Positions 6,343 to 12,233 of a DNA stretch of 12,233 bases are shown piece by piece. This DNA comes from JAZGDL01 sp036477795 (GTDB lineage Bacteria; Planctomycetota; Phycisphaerae; UBA1845), in the NCBI GenBank assembly GCA_036477795.1, contig JAZGDL010000033.1:1-12233 (forward strand), in the 5' to 3' direction. A program made the translations under genes and the position numbers. Below the pieces are notes generated by a model that saw only the letters and a list, made by a program, of their open reading frames with translations, searched no databases and was not told the origin of the DNA. Position 1 is the stretch's first letter; each line of letters begins with the position of its first letter.

Positions 6343-7162
6343 CGTTGTTGGCCTGATCGCCGGGGCTGGACGGTTCCCCTTCATGGTAGCCGACGGTGCC
6401 AGACGCGCCGGATGCCGCGTGGTCATCGTCGCTCTACGCGGCTTAGCCGACCCCGAACTGGCCTCGCACGCCGACTCCTTTCACTGGGCCGGACTGGCCC
6501 GCATGGGGCGATGGATCCGCATTTTCTCCCGCGCCGGCGTCAAACGGGCGGTCATGGCCGGCTACGTCCACAAACAAGTAATGTACGGCCGATTCCGCCT
6601 GCTCAAGCTTCTGCCCGATTGGACCGGTTTCAAGCTCTGGTTCTTCCATTTGCGCGACAAACGCAACGACACCGTTCTCAGCGCCGTAGCCGACGTCTTG
6701 CAGTCGCGCGGTGTTACGCTGGAAAATGCTACCCGATACTGCCCCGAGTCACTGGCATCTCAGGGCCTGCTCAGCGGACCGCCGCTCACGCCGGATCAGC
6801 AAAAGGACGTCGATTTCGGCTGGTGCATGGCCAAGGAAATCGGCCGGCTGGACATCGGACAGGCCGTGGCCGTCAAGGAGACCGAGGTCATAGCCGTCGA
6901 AGCCATCGAGGGCACCGACCGCATGATCGAACGCGCCGGCAGCCTCTGCAAACACGGTGGCTGGTGCCTGGTAAAGGTGGCCAAGCCCGACCAGGACATG
7001 CGCTTCGACGTCCCCACCGTGGGCCCCGAAACAATGGACCGCCTCCACGGCCACGGCGCCAAGGTTCTGGTCATCGAAGCCGACAAGACCGTCATTGTCG
7101 AAAAGGAAAAAACGCTCGCCGCCGCCGCAAAGCACGGCATTACCATCATCGCCAGACTGTAG
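6323..7162 (+). CDS. lpxI: UDP-2,3-diacylglucosamine pyrophosphatase LpxI (DUF1009)
   Basis: LpxI hydrolyses UDP-2,3-diacylglucosamine to lipid X and UMP, replacing LpxH in many bacteria that are not gammaproteobacteria. The 279 residues cover the full family length. The N-terminal half has GLIAGAGRFPFMVADGARRAG, AGVKRAVMAGYVHKQ and RDKRNDTVLSAVADVL. The C-terminal catalytic half has EAIEGTDRMIERAG and KPDQDMRFDVPTVGPETM. Asp229 in RFDVPTVG appears to match the Asp reported as essential in the Caulobacter enzyme. The ATG at 6323 lies inside the end of lpxD behind a GGAAG ribosome binding site. The TAG stop (7160-7162) lies within a 22-bp palindromic repeat at 7159-7180. The genes usually seen with lpxI, such as lpxA, fabZ and lpxB, are not adjacent here. 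Confidence 0.95.
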   Translation: MPSTNSDVVGLIAGAGRFPFMVADGARRAGCRVVIVALRGLADPELASHADSFHWAGLARMGRWIRIFSRAGVKRAVMAGYVHKQVMYGRFRLLKLLPDWTGFKLWFFHLRDKRNDTVLSAVADVLQSRGVTLENATRYCPESLASQGLLSGPPLTPDQQKDVDFGWCMAKEIGRLDIGQAVAVKETEVIAVEAIEGTDRMIERAGSLCKHGGWCLVKVAKPDQDMRFDVPTVGPETMDRLHGHGAKVLVIEADKTVIVEKEKTLAAAAKHGITIIARL

Positions 7163-7257
7163 GGTCCGCCGTGCGGACCACTCTGAAAACGGCCCACTCT
7201 TGTGATCGGTGGTCCGCACTGCCGACCCTACGACTTGGTCCGCACGGCGGACCCTAC
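7159..7257. repeat. Three copies of a 22-bp palindromic repeat (GTAGGGTCCGC type)
   Basis: A plus-orientation copy at 7159-7180 and a minus-orientation copy at 7236-7257 are exact inverted repeats of each other. A third copy at 7210-7231, also in minus orientation, differs at two positions. Each unit contains its own small hairpin, GGTCCGC-CGT-GCGGACC, which is disrupted in the middle copy. The cluster sits just after lpxI and supplies its stop codon. It could act as a terminator or a messenger-stabilising structure, but there is no U-tract. Confidence 0.9.
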
Positions 7258-7328
7258 ACGCTGTTTTCCAGCGGGCTGCACGGCGCACCCGCAGCCAATA
7301 ACGGAGTGAGGATTCAGGAGACGTAACC

Positions 7329-7817
7329 ATGACACCGAAAGACGTTATCAAGAATACCATCGACATGTCCCACATGGTGCTGACCGCCTACCTTAGCGAC
7401 CTGAGCGACGCGGACCTGATGGTTCGGCCGGTGCCCCAGGCCAAGCACATCGCCTGGCAGCTCAGCCACCTGATCGCTTCGGAGCATAAGATGCTGACCG
7501 ATGCCGGATTGGCCATGCCCGACTTACCCGATGGACTGGCTGAGTCCTGCACCGAAGAGGCAGCGAAATCTGACGACGCCGGCAAGTTCAACAAAAAGGA
7601 GCAATACCTGGCGTGGCTGGAGCAGCAGCGCACCGCGACGCTAGCCGCCCTGGCCGCAAGCTCTGATACCGACCTGGACAAGCCCACCCCCGAGTCCATG
7701 CACGAGTACGCTCGGACCGTGGGCATCGCGTTCAACATGATCGGCATCCACGAGCTCATGCACGCCGCCCAGTTCGTCCCCATCCGCCGCAAGCTCGGCA
7801 AGCCGACGCTGATTTAG
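7329..7817 (+). CDS. DinB-family protein (four-helix bundle, putative metal-dependent enzyme)
   Basis: The 162 residues fit the DinB/YfiT-like helical-bundle fold. These proteins often bind a divalent metal through three His residues, and some act as thiol-S-transferases or on small thiols. Candidate ligands are His47 in IAWQLSHLIASEH, and His141 and His145 in GIHELMHAAQF, in the positions usual for the family. ATG 7329 has a good AGGAG at 7316-7320, eight bases upstream. The gene stands alone between two repeat-rich spacers, so its context gives no clue to substrate. The fold assignment is strong and the biochemical role is unknown. Confidence 0.88.
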   Translation: MTPKDVIKNTIDMSHMVLTAYLSDLSDADLMVRPVPQAKHIAWQLSHLIASEHKMLTDAGLAMPDLPDGLAESCTEEAAKSDDAGKFNKKEQYLAWLEQQRTATLAALAASSDTDLDKPTPESMHEYARTVGIAFNMIGIHELMHAAQFVPIRRKLGKPTLI

Positions 7818-7821
7818 ACTT

Positions 7822-7844
7822 GTAGGGTGCGTCCCGGACGCACC
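7822..7844. repeat. Palindrome downstream of the DinB-family gene (GTAGGGTGCGTC type)
   Basis: GGTGCGTC (7826-7833) and GACGCACC (7837-7844) form a perfect 8-bp stem around CCG. The leading GTAGGGT is shared with the repeats at 7159-7257, so it looks like a related small repeat. It begins four bases after the DinB stop codon. A terminator role is possible, though only TT follows the stem. Confidence 0.7.
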
Positions 7845-7996
7845 TTGTTGGTGTTGTTGGCGTACGTCACCGCCATACCTTCCTGGGCGGGTTGTCGCTG
7901 GTCGCGTGCCGGACGCCGTTGACGGCTGGCGTAGCCCAGGCACGACGTGGTTCACGCAGCGTCGGCGGGTCTATAACAGAGGGTGAGCGGAAACCT

Positions 7997-9136
7997 ATGG
8001 AACTGACAGATGAGGCCCTGCGCATCCACCGCGCCGCGATTCTTATCGACGGCCACAACGATCTACCATGGAAGATCCGCGAGAAGGGGAAGTCTTCCTT
8101 CGACCTGCTGGACATCGCCCAACCGCAGCCTGATCTGCACACCGACATTCCACGTCTGCGCAAAGGCGGCGTCGGCGCACAATTCTGGGCCGCCTGGGTT
8201 TCCCCGGAAACCATGCGAGACGGCCGTGCTACACGAATCGCCCTGCAGCAAATCGACCTGATTCATCGGATGGTGCGGCGTTATCCCGACACATTCGAGC
8301 TGGCCCGTTCAGCCGACGACATTATACGCATCCATCGTAGTGGAAAGATCGCTTCGCTGATCGGCGTCGAAGGTGGCCATACCATTGAGAATTCCCTCGG
8401 CGTGTTGCGTATGTTCTACTATCTCGGCGTACGTTACTTGACGCTTACGCACAGTGATACCATTGACTGGGCCGACGCCGCCACCGACCAGGCCCGTCAC
8501 GGCGGCCTCACCGATTTCGGCGAAGAGGTCGTGCGTGAGATGAACCGGCTGGGTATGCTGGTGGATATCTCCCACGTCTCGCCCGACACCATGGCCGACG
8601 TGCTTCGCGTCACTCGGGCTCCCATCATCGCCTCGCATTCAGCAGCGTACGCCGTTGCCGCCCATCCGCGAAACGTGCCCGACGACGTACTGCGGTCCAT
8701 CGCCGACAACGGTGGGGTGGTCATGGTCAATTTCAGTTCAGGTTTCGCCCACCCGGAGGCAGCCCGCAAGATGGAGAACATCTTTGACATCATGCGCGAG
8801 CTTCGGAAAAAGTATCCGGGAGAGGAAGAATTCGAGAACGCAGAGAAGCAGTGGTTCCGGGAGAACCCCTTCCCTCGCGGGAACGTCGGCACCATCGTGG
8901 ATCACATCGATCACATCGCGAACGTAGCCGGCATCGACCACGTGGGCCTGGGGTCCGACTACGACGGCGTCAGCGTGCTCCCCGAACAGCTCGACGACGT
9001 GTCTTGCTATCCCTACCTGACCCAAGAGATGCTCAACCGCGGCTATCGCAAGGCCGACATTCACAAAGTGTTGGGCGGCAACCTCCTCCGTGCGTTTCGC
9101 CAAGCCGAGGAGGTAGCTGGAAACGGGAACGAGTAG
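7997..9136 (+). CDS. Membrane dipeptidase, peptidase family M19 (renal dipeptidase-like)
   Basis: This zinc dipeptidase of the amidohydrolase fold cleaves dipeptides, often including those with a C-terminal D-residue. The binuclear metal site is complete: His20 and Asp22 in IDGHNDLPW, bridging Glu125 in GVEGGH, His193 in DISHVSPDTM and His214 in IASHSAAYAV. His152 in TLTHSDTIDWADA and Asp321 in GLGSDYDG match the catalytic and substrate residues. His20, Asp22, Glu125 and His152 have the same numbers as in mature human renal dipeptidase. The ATG at 7997 is preferred because AGCGG lies upstream and homology begins a few residues in. The frame is open back to a TTG at 7892, but that extension is not family-like. 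No signal peptide is seen from 7997, so the enzyme is probably cytoplasmic. A TATAAC at 7972-7977 may be a -10 element. Confidence 0.95.
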   Translation: MELTDEALRIHRAAILIDGHNDLPWKIREKGKSSFDLLDIAQPQPDLHTDIPRLRKGGVGAQFWAAWVSPETMRDGRATRIALQQIDLIHRMVRRYPDTFELARSADDIIRIHRSGKIASLIGVEGGHTIENSLGVLRMFYYLGVRYLTLTHSDTIDWADAATDQARHGGLTDFGEEVVREMNRLGMLVDISHVSPDTMADVLRVTRAPIIASHSAAYAVAAHPRNVPDDVLRSIADNGGVVMVNFSSGFAHPEAARKMENIFDIMRELRKKYPGEEEFENAEKQWFRENPFPRGNVGTIVDHIDHIANVAGIDHVGLGSDYDGVSVLPEQLDDVSCYPYLTQEMLNRGYRKADIHKVLGGNLLRAFRQAEEVAGNGNE

Positions 9137-9172
9137 CCCGCAGCCCAGAATCGTAATCTGCACTTCGTTGTA

Positions 9173-9196
9173 CCGGGGCGCCCCACCGCGCCCCGG
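9173..9196. terminator. Hairpin after the dipeptidase gene, possible terminator
   Basis: CCGGGGCGC (9173-9181) and GCGCCCCGG (9188-9196) form a perfect 9-bp GC-rich stem with a six-base loop, 36 bases after the dipeptidase stop. There is no following T-run, so it may be a repeat rather than an intrinsic terminator. Confidence 0.4.
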
Positions 9197-9285
9197 AGTG
9201 ACCATAATCGCGCTGTTACAAATGCTTTACAAACCTCTGGGCCGCCGGGGTGTACATATCTACGGCCCAACGGCCTGTTGACCAA

Positions 9286-9303
9286 CGGATGGAACACCAT
9301 CCG
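9286..9303. repeat. Small inverted repeat upstream of the toroid operon
   Basis: CGGATGG (9286-9292) and CCATCCG (9297-9303) pair perfectly around AACA. It lies about 120 bases upstream of the first toroid gene and could be an operator or a leader hairpin. It has no other support. Confidence 0.3.
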
Positions 9304-9425
9304 GATCAGGGCGTCAAAGAGGGTGCCGGCACGCATAGTCGAAAACGAAACGGTCGGCGGAGGAGTCGGCTGGCAAGACAGGACCTATATCTCAATTGGA
9401 ACCACCGGAAAACAAGGAGAAGATC

Positions 9426-10682
9426 ATGAGCCGTAACGTTACGCTTTCTGTCAGCACCATCACATTATTGGGAACCGTGGTAGTACTCAGCGCCCCATAC
9501 CCCGCGGCCGGCCGCTCCGTTGTCGAAAGTGGGCCAACATGGGTGCCCGCGGTGGAACCCAAGCCGCTCAGCGACAACGTCAAACAAGGACTGGCCTGGC
9601 TGGTGGGCACGCAACTGCCAAGCGGCGGCTGGGGCCAGGGCGAAGAGTCATCAAACATGGGGACCGCCCGATCCAACCTGAAGGATATGCCCAACGTTGC
9701 AGACACCTGCACGGCCACGCTGGCACTCATACGAGCGGGAAGCACACCGGCCCAGGGCACGCACGCCGCCAACATTCGTAAAGGTGTTGATTTCGTCTGT
9801 GGTCAAATCGAGGAGTCCGACCCCGTCTCGCTCTACGTAACGCCCCTGCGCAACACGCGCCTACAAATGAAGCTGGGCACCTACATCGATACCTTCGTGG
9901 CGGCCATGCTGCTTTCGGAAGTGAAGGACCGGATGCCGGACGAGAATGGCAACCTTCGCGTCGAGGCTGCGCTGAATAAGGTAATGGAGAAGATTGAGAA
10001 GAACCAAAAGGACGACGGCTCCTGGGAGAACCGGGGCTGGGCGCCGGCGCTGGCCCAGGCGATGGCCAGCAAGGCGATCAATCGCGCAGCCCAGGCCGGA
10101 GCGCCTGTCGACGAGCAAGTCCGCGAAAAGGCTGAAATATTTGCACGACTAAAGTTCGACGGGAAGTCCCGCAGCTTTGGACTCAAAGGATCCGCCGGTG
10201 TCGAACTTTACGCATACGCCGCCAACCTCGGAGCCATGCAGGATTCTGACAACACCAACACCGCCATGTTACTGGACGTCCAGGCTCAGATTGCAGGGGC
10301 CAAGAGCGAGGAAGAACGCACACAGGCCGAACAAACACTGAAACGCTTCAGAGAGGCCAAGAGCGAGCTGAGCAACGCCCGGCAGGCGGTCATCAGAAAA
10401 CTGGACAACCCGCAGTTTGTATCCGGCTTTGGCTCCAATGGCGGAGAGGAGTTCCTCAGTTACATGAACATCGGCGAAAGCCTGGTGGTAAAAGGCGGCC
10501 CGGAGTGGGAAAAGTGGGACAAGTCCATCACCCAAAACCTGAATCGAATCCAAAACCCCGGCGGCAGTTGGAGCGGACACCACTGCATCACCGGACGCTC
10601 GTTCTGCACCGCGACAGCACTCTTGGTTCTGACCGTGGACCGGGCCCCCGTACGGCTCGCCGCCAAAATCCGGCGCCAGTAA
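9426..10682 (+). CDS. Exported prenyltransferase/squalene-cyclase-like repeat protein 1
   Basis: This 418-residue protein has an apparent signal peptide (about 1-29: hydrophobic TITLLGTVVVLSAP, then a likely cut near PAAGR). The mature part has the alpha/alpha-toroid pattern of terpene cyclases and prenyltransferases. QW-like motifs are QLPSGGWGQG (63-72), QKDDGSW (194-200) and QNPGGSWSG (376-384), the last followed by HHCITGRSFCTATALL. A charged helical stretch at about 283-330 (AKSEEERTQAEQTL) may be a coiled-coil insertion. The DxDD and DxD-type catalytic motifs of true squalene-hopene cyclases are not apparent, so a binding or scaffold role is as likely as catalysis. ATG 9426 has AAGGAGA five bases upstream. 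The next gene starts 19 bases after the stop and is of the same superfamily. Confidence 0.85.
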   Translation: MSRNVTLSVSTITLLGTVVVLSAPYPAAGRSVVESGPTWVPAVEPKPLSDNVKQGLAWLVGTQLPSGGWGQGEESSNMGTARSNLKDMPNVADTCTATLALIRAGSTPAQGTHAANIRKGVDFVCGQIEESDPVSLYVTPLRNTRLQMKLGTYIDTFVAAMLLSEVKDRMPDENGNLRVEAALNKVMEKIEKNQKDDGSWENRGWAPALAQAMASKAINRAAQAGAPVDEQVREKAEIFARLKFDGKSRSFGLKGSAGVELYAYAANLGAMQDSDNTNTAMLLDVQAQIAGAKSEEERTQAEQTLKRFREAKSELSNARQAVIRKLDNPQFVSGFGSNGGEEFLSYMNIGESLVVKGGPEWEKWDKSITQNLNRIQNPGGSWSGHHCITGRSFCTATALLVLTVDRAPVRLAAKIRRQ

Positions 10683-10701
10683 CCAGCCCGGAGCTCGACA
10701 C

Positions 10702-12233
10702 ATGGGTCAATCACTGACGATCGCGCTCTTCACGCTGGCCACGACGGCGCCTACGCGGTCTCTGCCGTCAACGACGGATCTTGAAACGCGGATCGACGCG
10801 GCTCTGGCGGCGGCGGCCCGGTTCATGATCGACACACAGTCGCCCGACGGTGCCTGGCGATCGCAGACCTATGGTTGTTTCCGGCACGATCCGGCGCTGA
10901 CGCCTCTGGTATTGAGCAGTCTCGGCCCGCTCGCGGCGGAGAACGATGAGATCCGCTCGGCCCTTGGCAAGGGCATATCGTACCTGATAGGCATGGTCGG
11001 CGAAGACGGCGCATTCAAGCCCACGGGCAGTAACCCGTGGGCTTTTCCCGTTTACACCGCAGCCATGGCGAGTTGGGTGGTCACCATGGATTCGCCGACG
11101 GAACAACACCTGCGGGCCCAGCGGGCCTGGCTTGACTACCTGCGGGCCCGCAGGCTCGGTAGTGGTTTGGGGTGGCGACTCTCAGATCCGCAGTTCGGCG
11201 GTTGGGGCTACGCCACTGCCATCCCGCGTAGGGTCGAGTCGGCGTCGGAAGCGGGCACACCGTTCGGATCCAATCTGTCAGCCACCCTGTTTGGTCTGGC
11301 GGCGCTCCGCTTCGGCCGTGTGCCTTCTGACGATCCCGTTTACGACGAGATTCTTATATTCGTCGAACGGTGTCAGAACTTCTCCCAAGATCCCCAGCGC
11401 AGCGACGCGGCCTTCGATGACGGCGGGTTCTTTTTCAGCACGACCGACGCCGCTTGCAACAAAGCCGGCATCGCCGGAACCGACCGCTTGGGAAGAACCC
11501 GATTCCGTTCTTACGGAAGCGCCACGGCGGACGGTCTGCGGGCGTTGCTGCTCTGCGGCCTGGACTACGATCACCCGCAGGTCATTACCGCCCGAAAGTG
11601 GCTGGAGAGGAACTTCGTCGCCGGCACGAATCCGGGCATCTTCGTCGGCGACCGCAAGGTGTTGCAGGACGCTACCTACTACTACTACTGCTGGTCCGTC
11701 GCTCACGCGCTGATGGCACTGAATATCGACGAGATCGAGACCGACACGGGCCCGGTCCAGTGGGCCCAAGCCCTGGCCACCGAATTGCTCGACCGTCAGC
11801 GGCCCGACGGTTCATGGGCCAACCGCTTCACCGACGCCAAAGAGGACGATCCCCTGGTGGCCTCTCCCTTCGCCGCCGCAGCCCTGGCCATCTGCCGCCG
11901 GATGCTTCCCGATGACGACTCTGGTCGTGCTTCGTCGCAAGGCATTCAGCCCTGTAAGGGCGACAGGGTCTCCCAAAGAAGCGTCTTGGCGTTGAAAAGT
12001 GCGTGCAACACGATAGGTCCCACCAACGACCCCGTACGAACGTACAGCACCCCCAGCAACACCCCCAACAAGGTCAGCGCAGGAACGACATGCGGCTGCG
12101 GAGTGTCCCCGGCACCCGCGTGCACGGCTCCGAAGATCGCCGCCGTAGACACAACACAGAGCCAGCGACTGCGGATAAGGTTCTCCAGACAGGTCTGCAC
12201 CACGCCGCGGAAAAAGCACTCCTCCGCCACCGG
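10702..12233 (+). CDS. Prenyltransferase/squalene-cyclase-like repeat protein 2; no stop codon in the window
   Basis: ATG 10702 follows GGAG eight bases upstream and lies 19 bases after the previous gene. A short hydrophobic start (LTIALFTLATTAP) may be a signal peptide. Toroid motifs are QSPDGAW (46-52), QFGGWGY (164-170), FDDGGFFF (237-244), SYGSATADGLRALL (270-283) and QRPDGSW (366-372). The family-like sequence ends near residue 403 (about 11910, after AICRRMLP). Beyond that the frame stays open to the window edge, but its translation is Thr/Pro/Ser/Cys-rich and lies antisense to a convincing CPBP protease gene, so it is probably not conserved protein. A one-base indel in the CCC at 11908-11910 would bring TGA 11913-11915 into frame as a natural end. 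A palindromic repeat (11017-11044) is translated as part of the protein. The catalytic role is unknown. Confidence 0.8.
   Translation, partial: MGQSLTIALFTLATTAPTRSLPSTTDLETRIDAALAAAARFMIDTQSPDGAWRSQTYGCFRHDPALTPLVLSSLGPLAAENDEIRSALGKGISYLIGMVGEDGAFKPTGSNPWAFPVYTAAMASWVVTMDSPTEQHLRAQRAWLDYLRARRLGSGLGWRLSDPQFGGWGYATAIPRRVESASEAGTPFGSNLSATLFGLAALRFGRVPSDDPVYDEILIFVERCQNFSQDPQRSDAAFDDGGFFFSTTDAACNKAGIAGTDRLGRTRFRSYGSATADGLRALLLCGLDYDHPQVITARKWLERNFVAGTNPGIFVGDRKVLQDATYYYYCWSVAHALMALNIDEIETDTGPVQWAQALATELLDRQRPDGSWANRFTDAKEDDPLVASPFAAAALAICRRMLPDDDSGRASSQGIQPCKGDRVSQRSVLALKSACNTIGPTNDPVRTYSTPSNTPNKVSAGTTCGCGVSPAPACTAPKIAAVDTTQSQRLRIRFSRQVCTTPRKKHSSAT
11017..11044. repeat. AAGCCC-type palindrome, copy 2, inside the second toroid gene
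   Basis: AAGCCCACGGG (11017-11027) and CCCGTGGGCTT (11034-11044) form a perfect 11-bp stem with a six-base loop. The arms nearly match those of the intergenic palindrome at 1436-1463. The element has the same 28-base length and is read through in frame as roughly KPTGSNPWAF, between GEDGAF and PVYTAA of the toroid repeat. Confidence 0.85.
11946..12233 (-). CDS. CPBP-family intramembrane glutamic protease, C-terminal part (N-terminus outside window)
   Basis: Ninety-five residues are visible, to the stop at 11946-11948. Motif 1 is AEECFFRGVVQ, the EExxxR signature with the catalytic Glu pair at 12219-12224. Motif 2 is FGAVHAG. Motif 3 is GPIVLHALFNA with the expected HxxxN. Two hydrophobic helices lie between motifs 2 and 3. 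These define the CAAX-protease and bacteriocin-processing (CPBP/Abi) family of membrane-embedded endopeptidases. A Pro codon precedes the GTG at 12230 and family members have several helices before motif 1, so the gene starts beyond the window. It converges on the toroid operon. The substrate cannot be told from sequence. Confidence 0.9.
   Translation of the reverse strand, partial: PVAEECFFRGVVQTCLENLIRSRWLCVVSTAAIFGAVHAGAGDTPQPHVVPALTLLGVLLGVLYVRTGSLVGPIVLHALFNAKTLLWETLSPLQG

Larger units (their letters stand above)
9137..9425. other. Intergenic region before the toroid operon
   Basis: No gene is supported in these 289 bases. It contains a terminator-like hairpin at 9173-9196 and a smaller hairpin at 9286-9303. 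A promoter for the downstream operon is expected here, but no hexamer pair with convincing spacing was found. Confidence 0.6.

Noticed and set aside
6412..7326. Plus-strand open frame of about 300 codons overlapping lpxI
   Set aside because: Its product is Arg/His/Pro-rich, typical of an out-of-frame reading of GC-rich coding DNA. lpxI in the other frame matches its family over its full length.
7892..7996. N-terminal extension of the dipeptidase to a TTG at 7892
   Set aside because: The extra 35 residues are not family-like and have no clear Shine-Dalgarno sequence. From ATG 7997 the metal ligands take the same numbers as in the human enzyme.
9396..9425. Upstream TTG start for the first toroid gene
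   Set aside because: The Shine-Dalgarno AAGGAGA would lie inside the coding region. ATG 9426 gives correct spacing and a normal signal peptide.
1..12233. tRNA, rRNA or riboswitch
   Set aside because: No cloverleaf, ribosomal segment or conserved aptamer core was recognised by eye. A covariance-model scan was not possible here.

Overview
The window is GC-rich and gene-dense. It looks like chromosomal DNA from a Gram-negative bacterium, most likely a planctomycete or a relative. That assignment is an inference from three things: lipid A genes (lpxD, lpxI), a pair of exported squalene-cyclase-like (alpha/alpha-toroid) proteins of the kind common in planctomycetes, and many short palindromic and tandem repeats between and inside genes. 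No rRNA, tRNA, CRISPR array, transposase or phage gene was seen.

Layout. Positions 1-1211 (minus strand) hold most of a LeuT-type sodium:amino-acid symporter, cut by the left edge. It is divergent from an AGCS-family alanine/glycine:sodium symporter (1551-3374, plus) that carries an unusual soluble insert of about 105 residues. The 339-base spacer between them holds a 14-bp tandem repeat, two strong palindromes and candidate promoters for both genes. After the AGCS gene comes a 188-bp MITE-like inverted-repeat element (3396-3583). Next are a small probable lipoprotein whose start lies at a heptamer repeat (about 3711-4376) and a hypothetical protein whose two CxxC zinc knuckles are separated by repeat-derived sequence (4467-5174).

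Positions 5278-7162 are an overlapping lpxD-lpxI pair for lipid A synthesis. A DinB-fold protein (7329-7817) and an M19 membrane dipeptidase (7997-9136) follow. The right end has two tandem exported toroid proteins (9426-10682 and 10702 onward). The second has no stop codon in the window and runs antisense into a convergent CPBP-family intramembrane protease gene (11946-12233, minus, cut by the right edge).

How the genes fit together. lpxD and lpxI act in one pathway. The two sodium-coupled amino acid carriers and the dipeptidase would make sense together for amino acid and dipeptide use, but only the two transporters share a control region. The toroid pair is very probably one operon. No obvious new multi-gene defence or biosynthetic system is present. 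The most distinctive signal is a set of small palindromic elements, including two copies of a 24-nt hairpin with compensatory stem changes. Two palindromes lie inside reading frames without breaking them.
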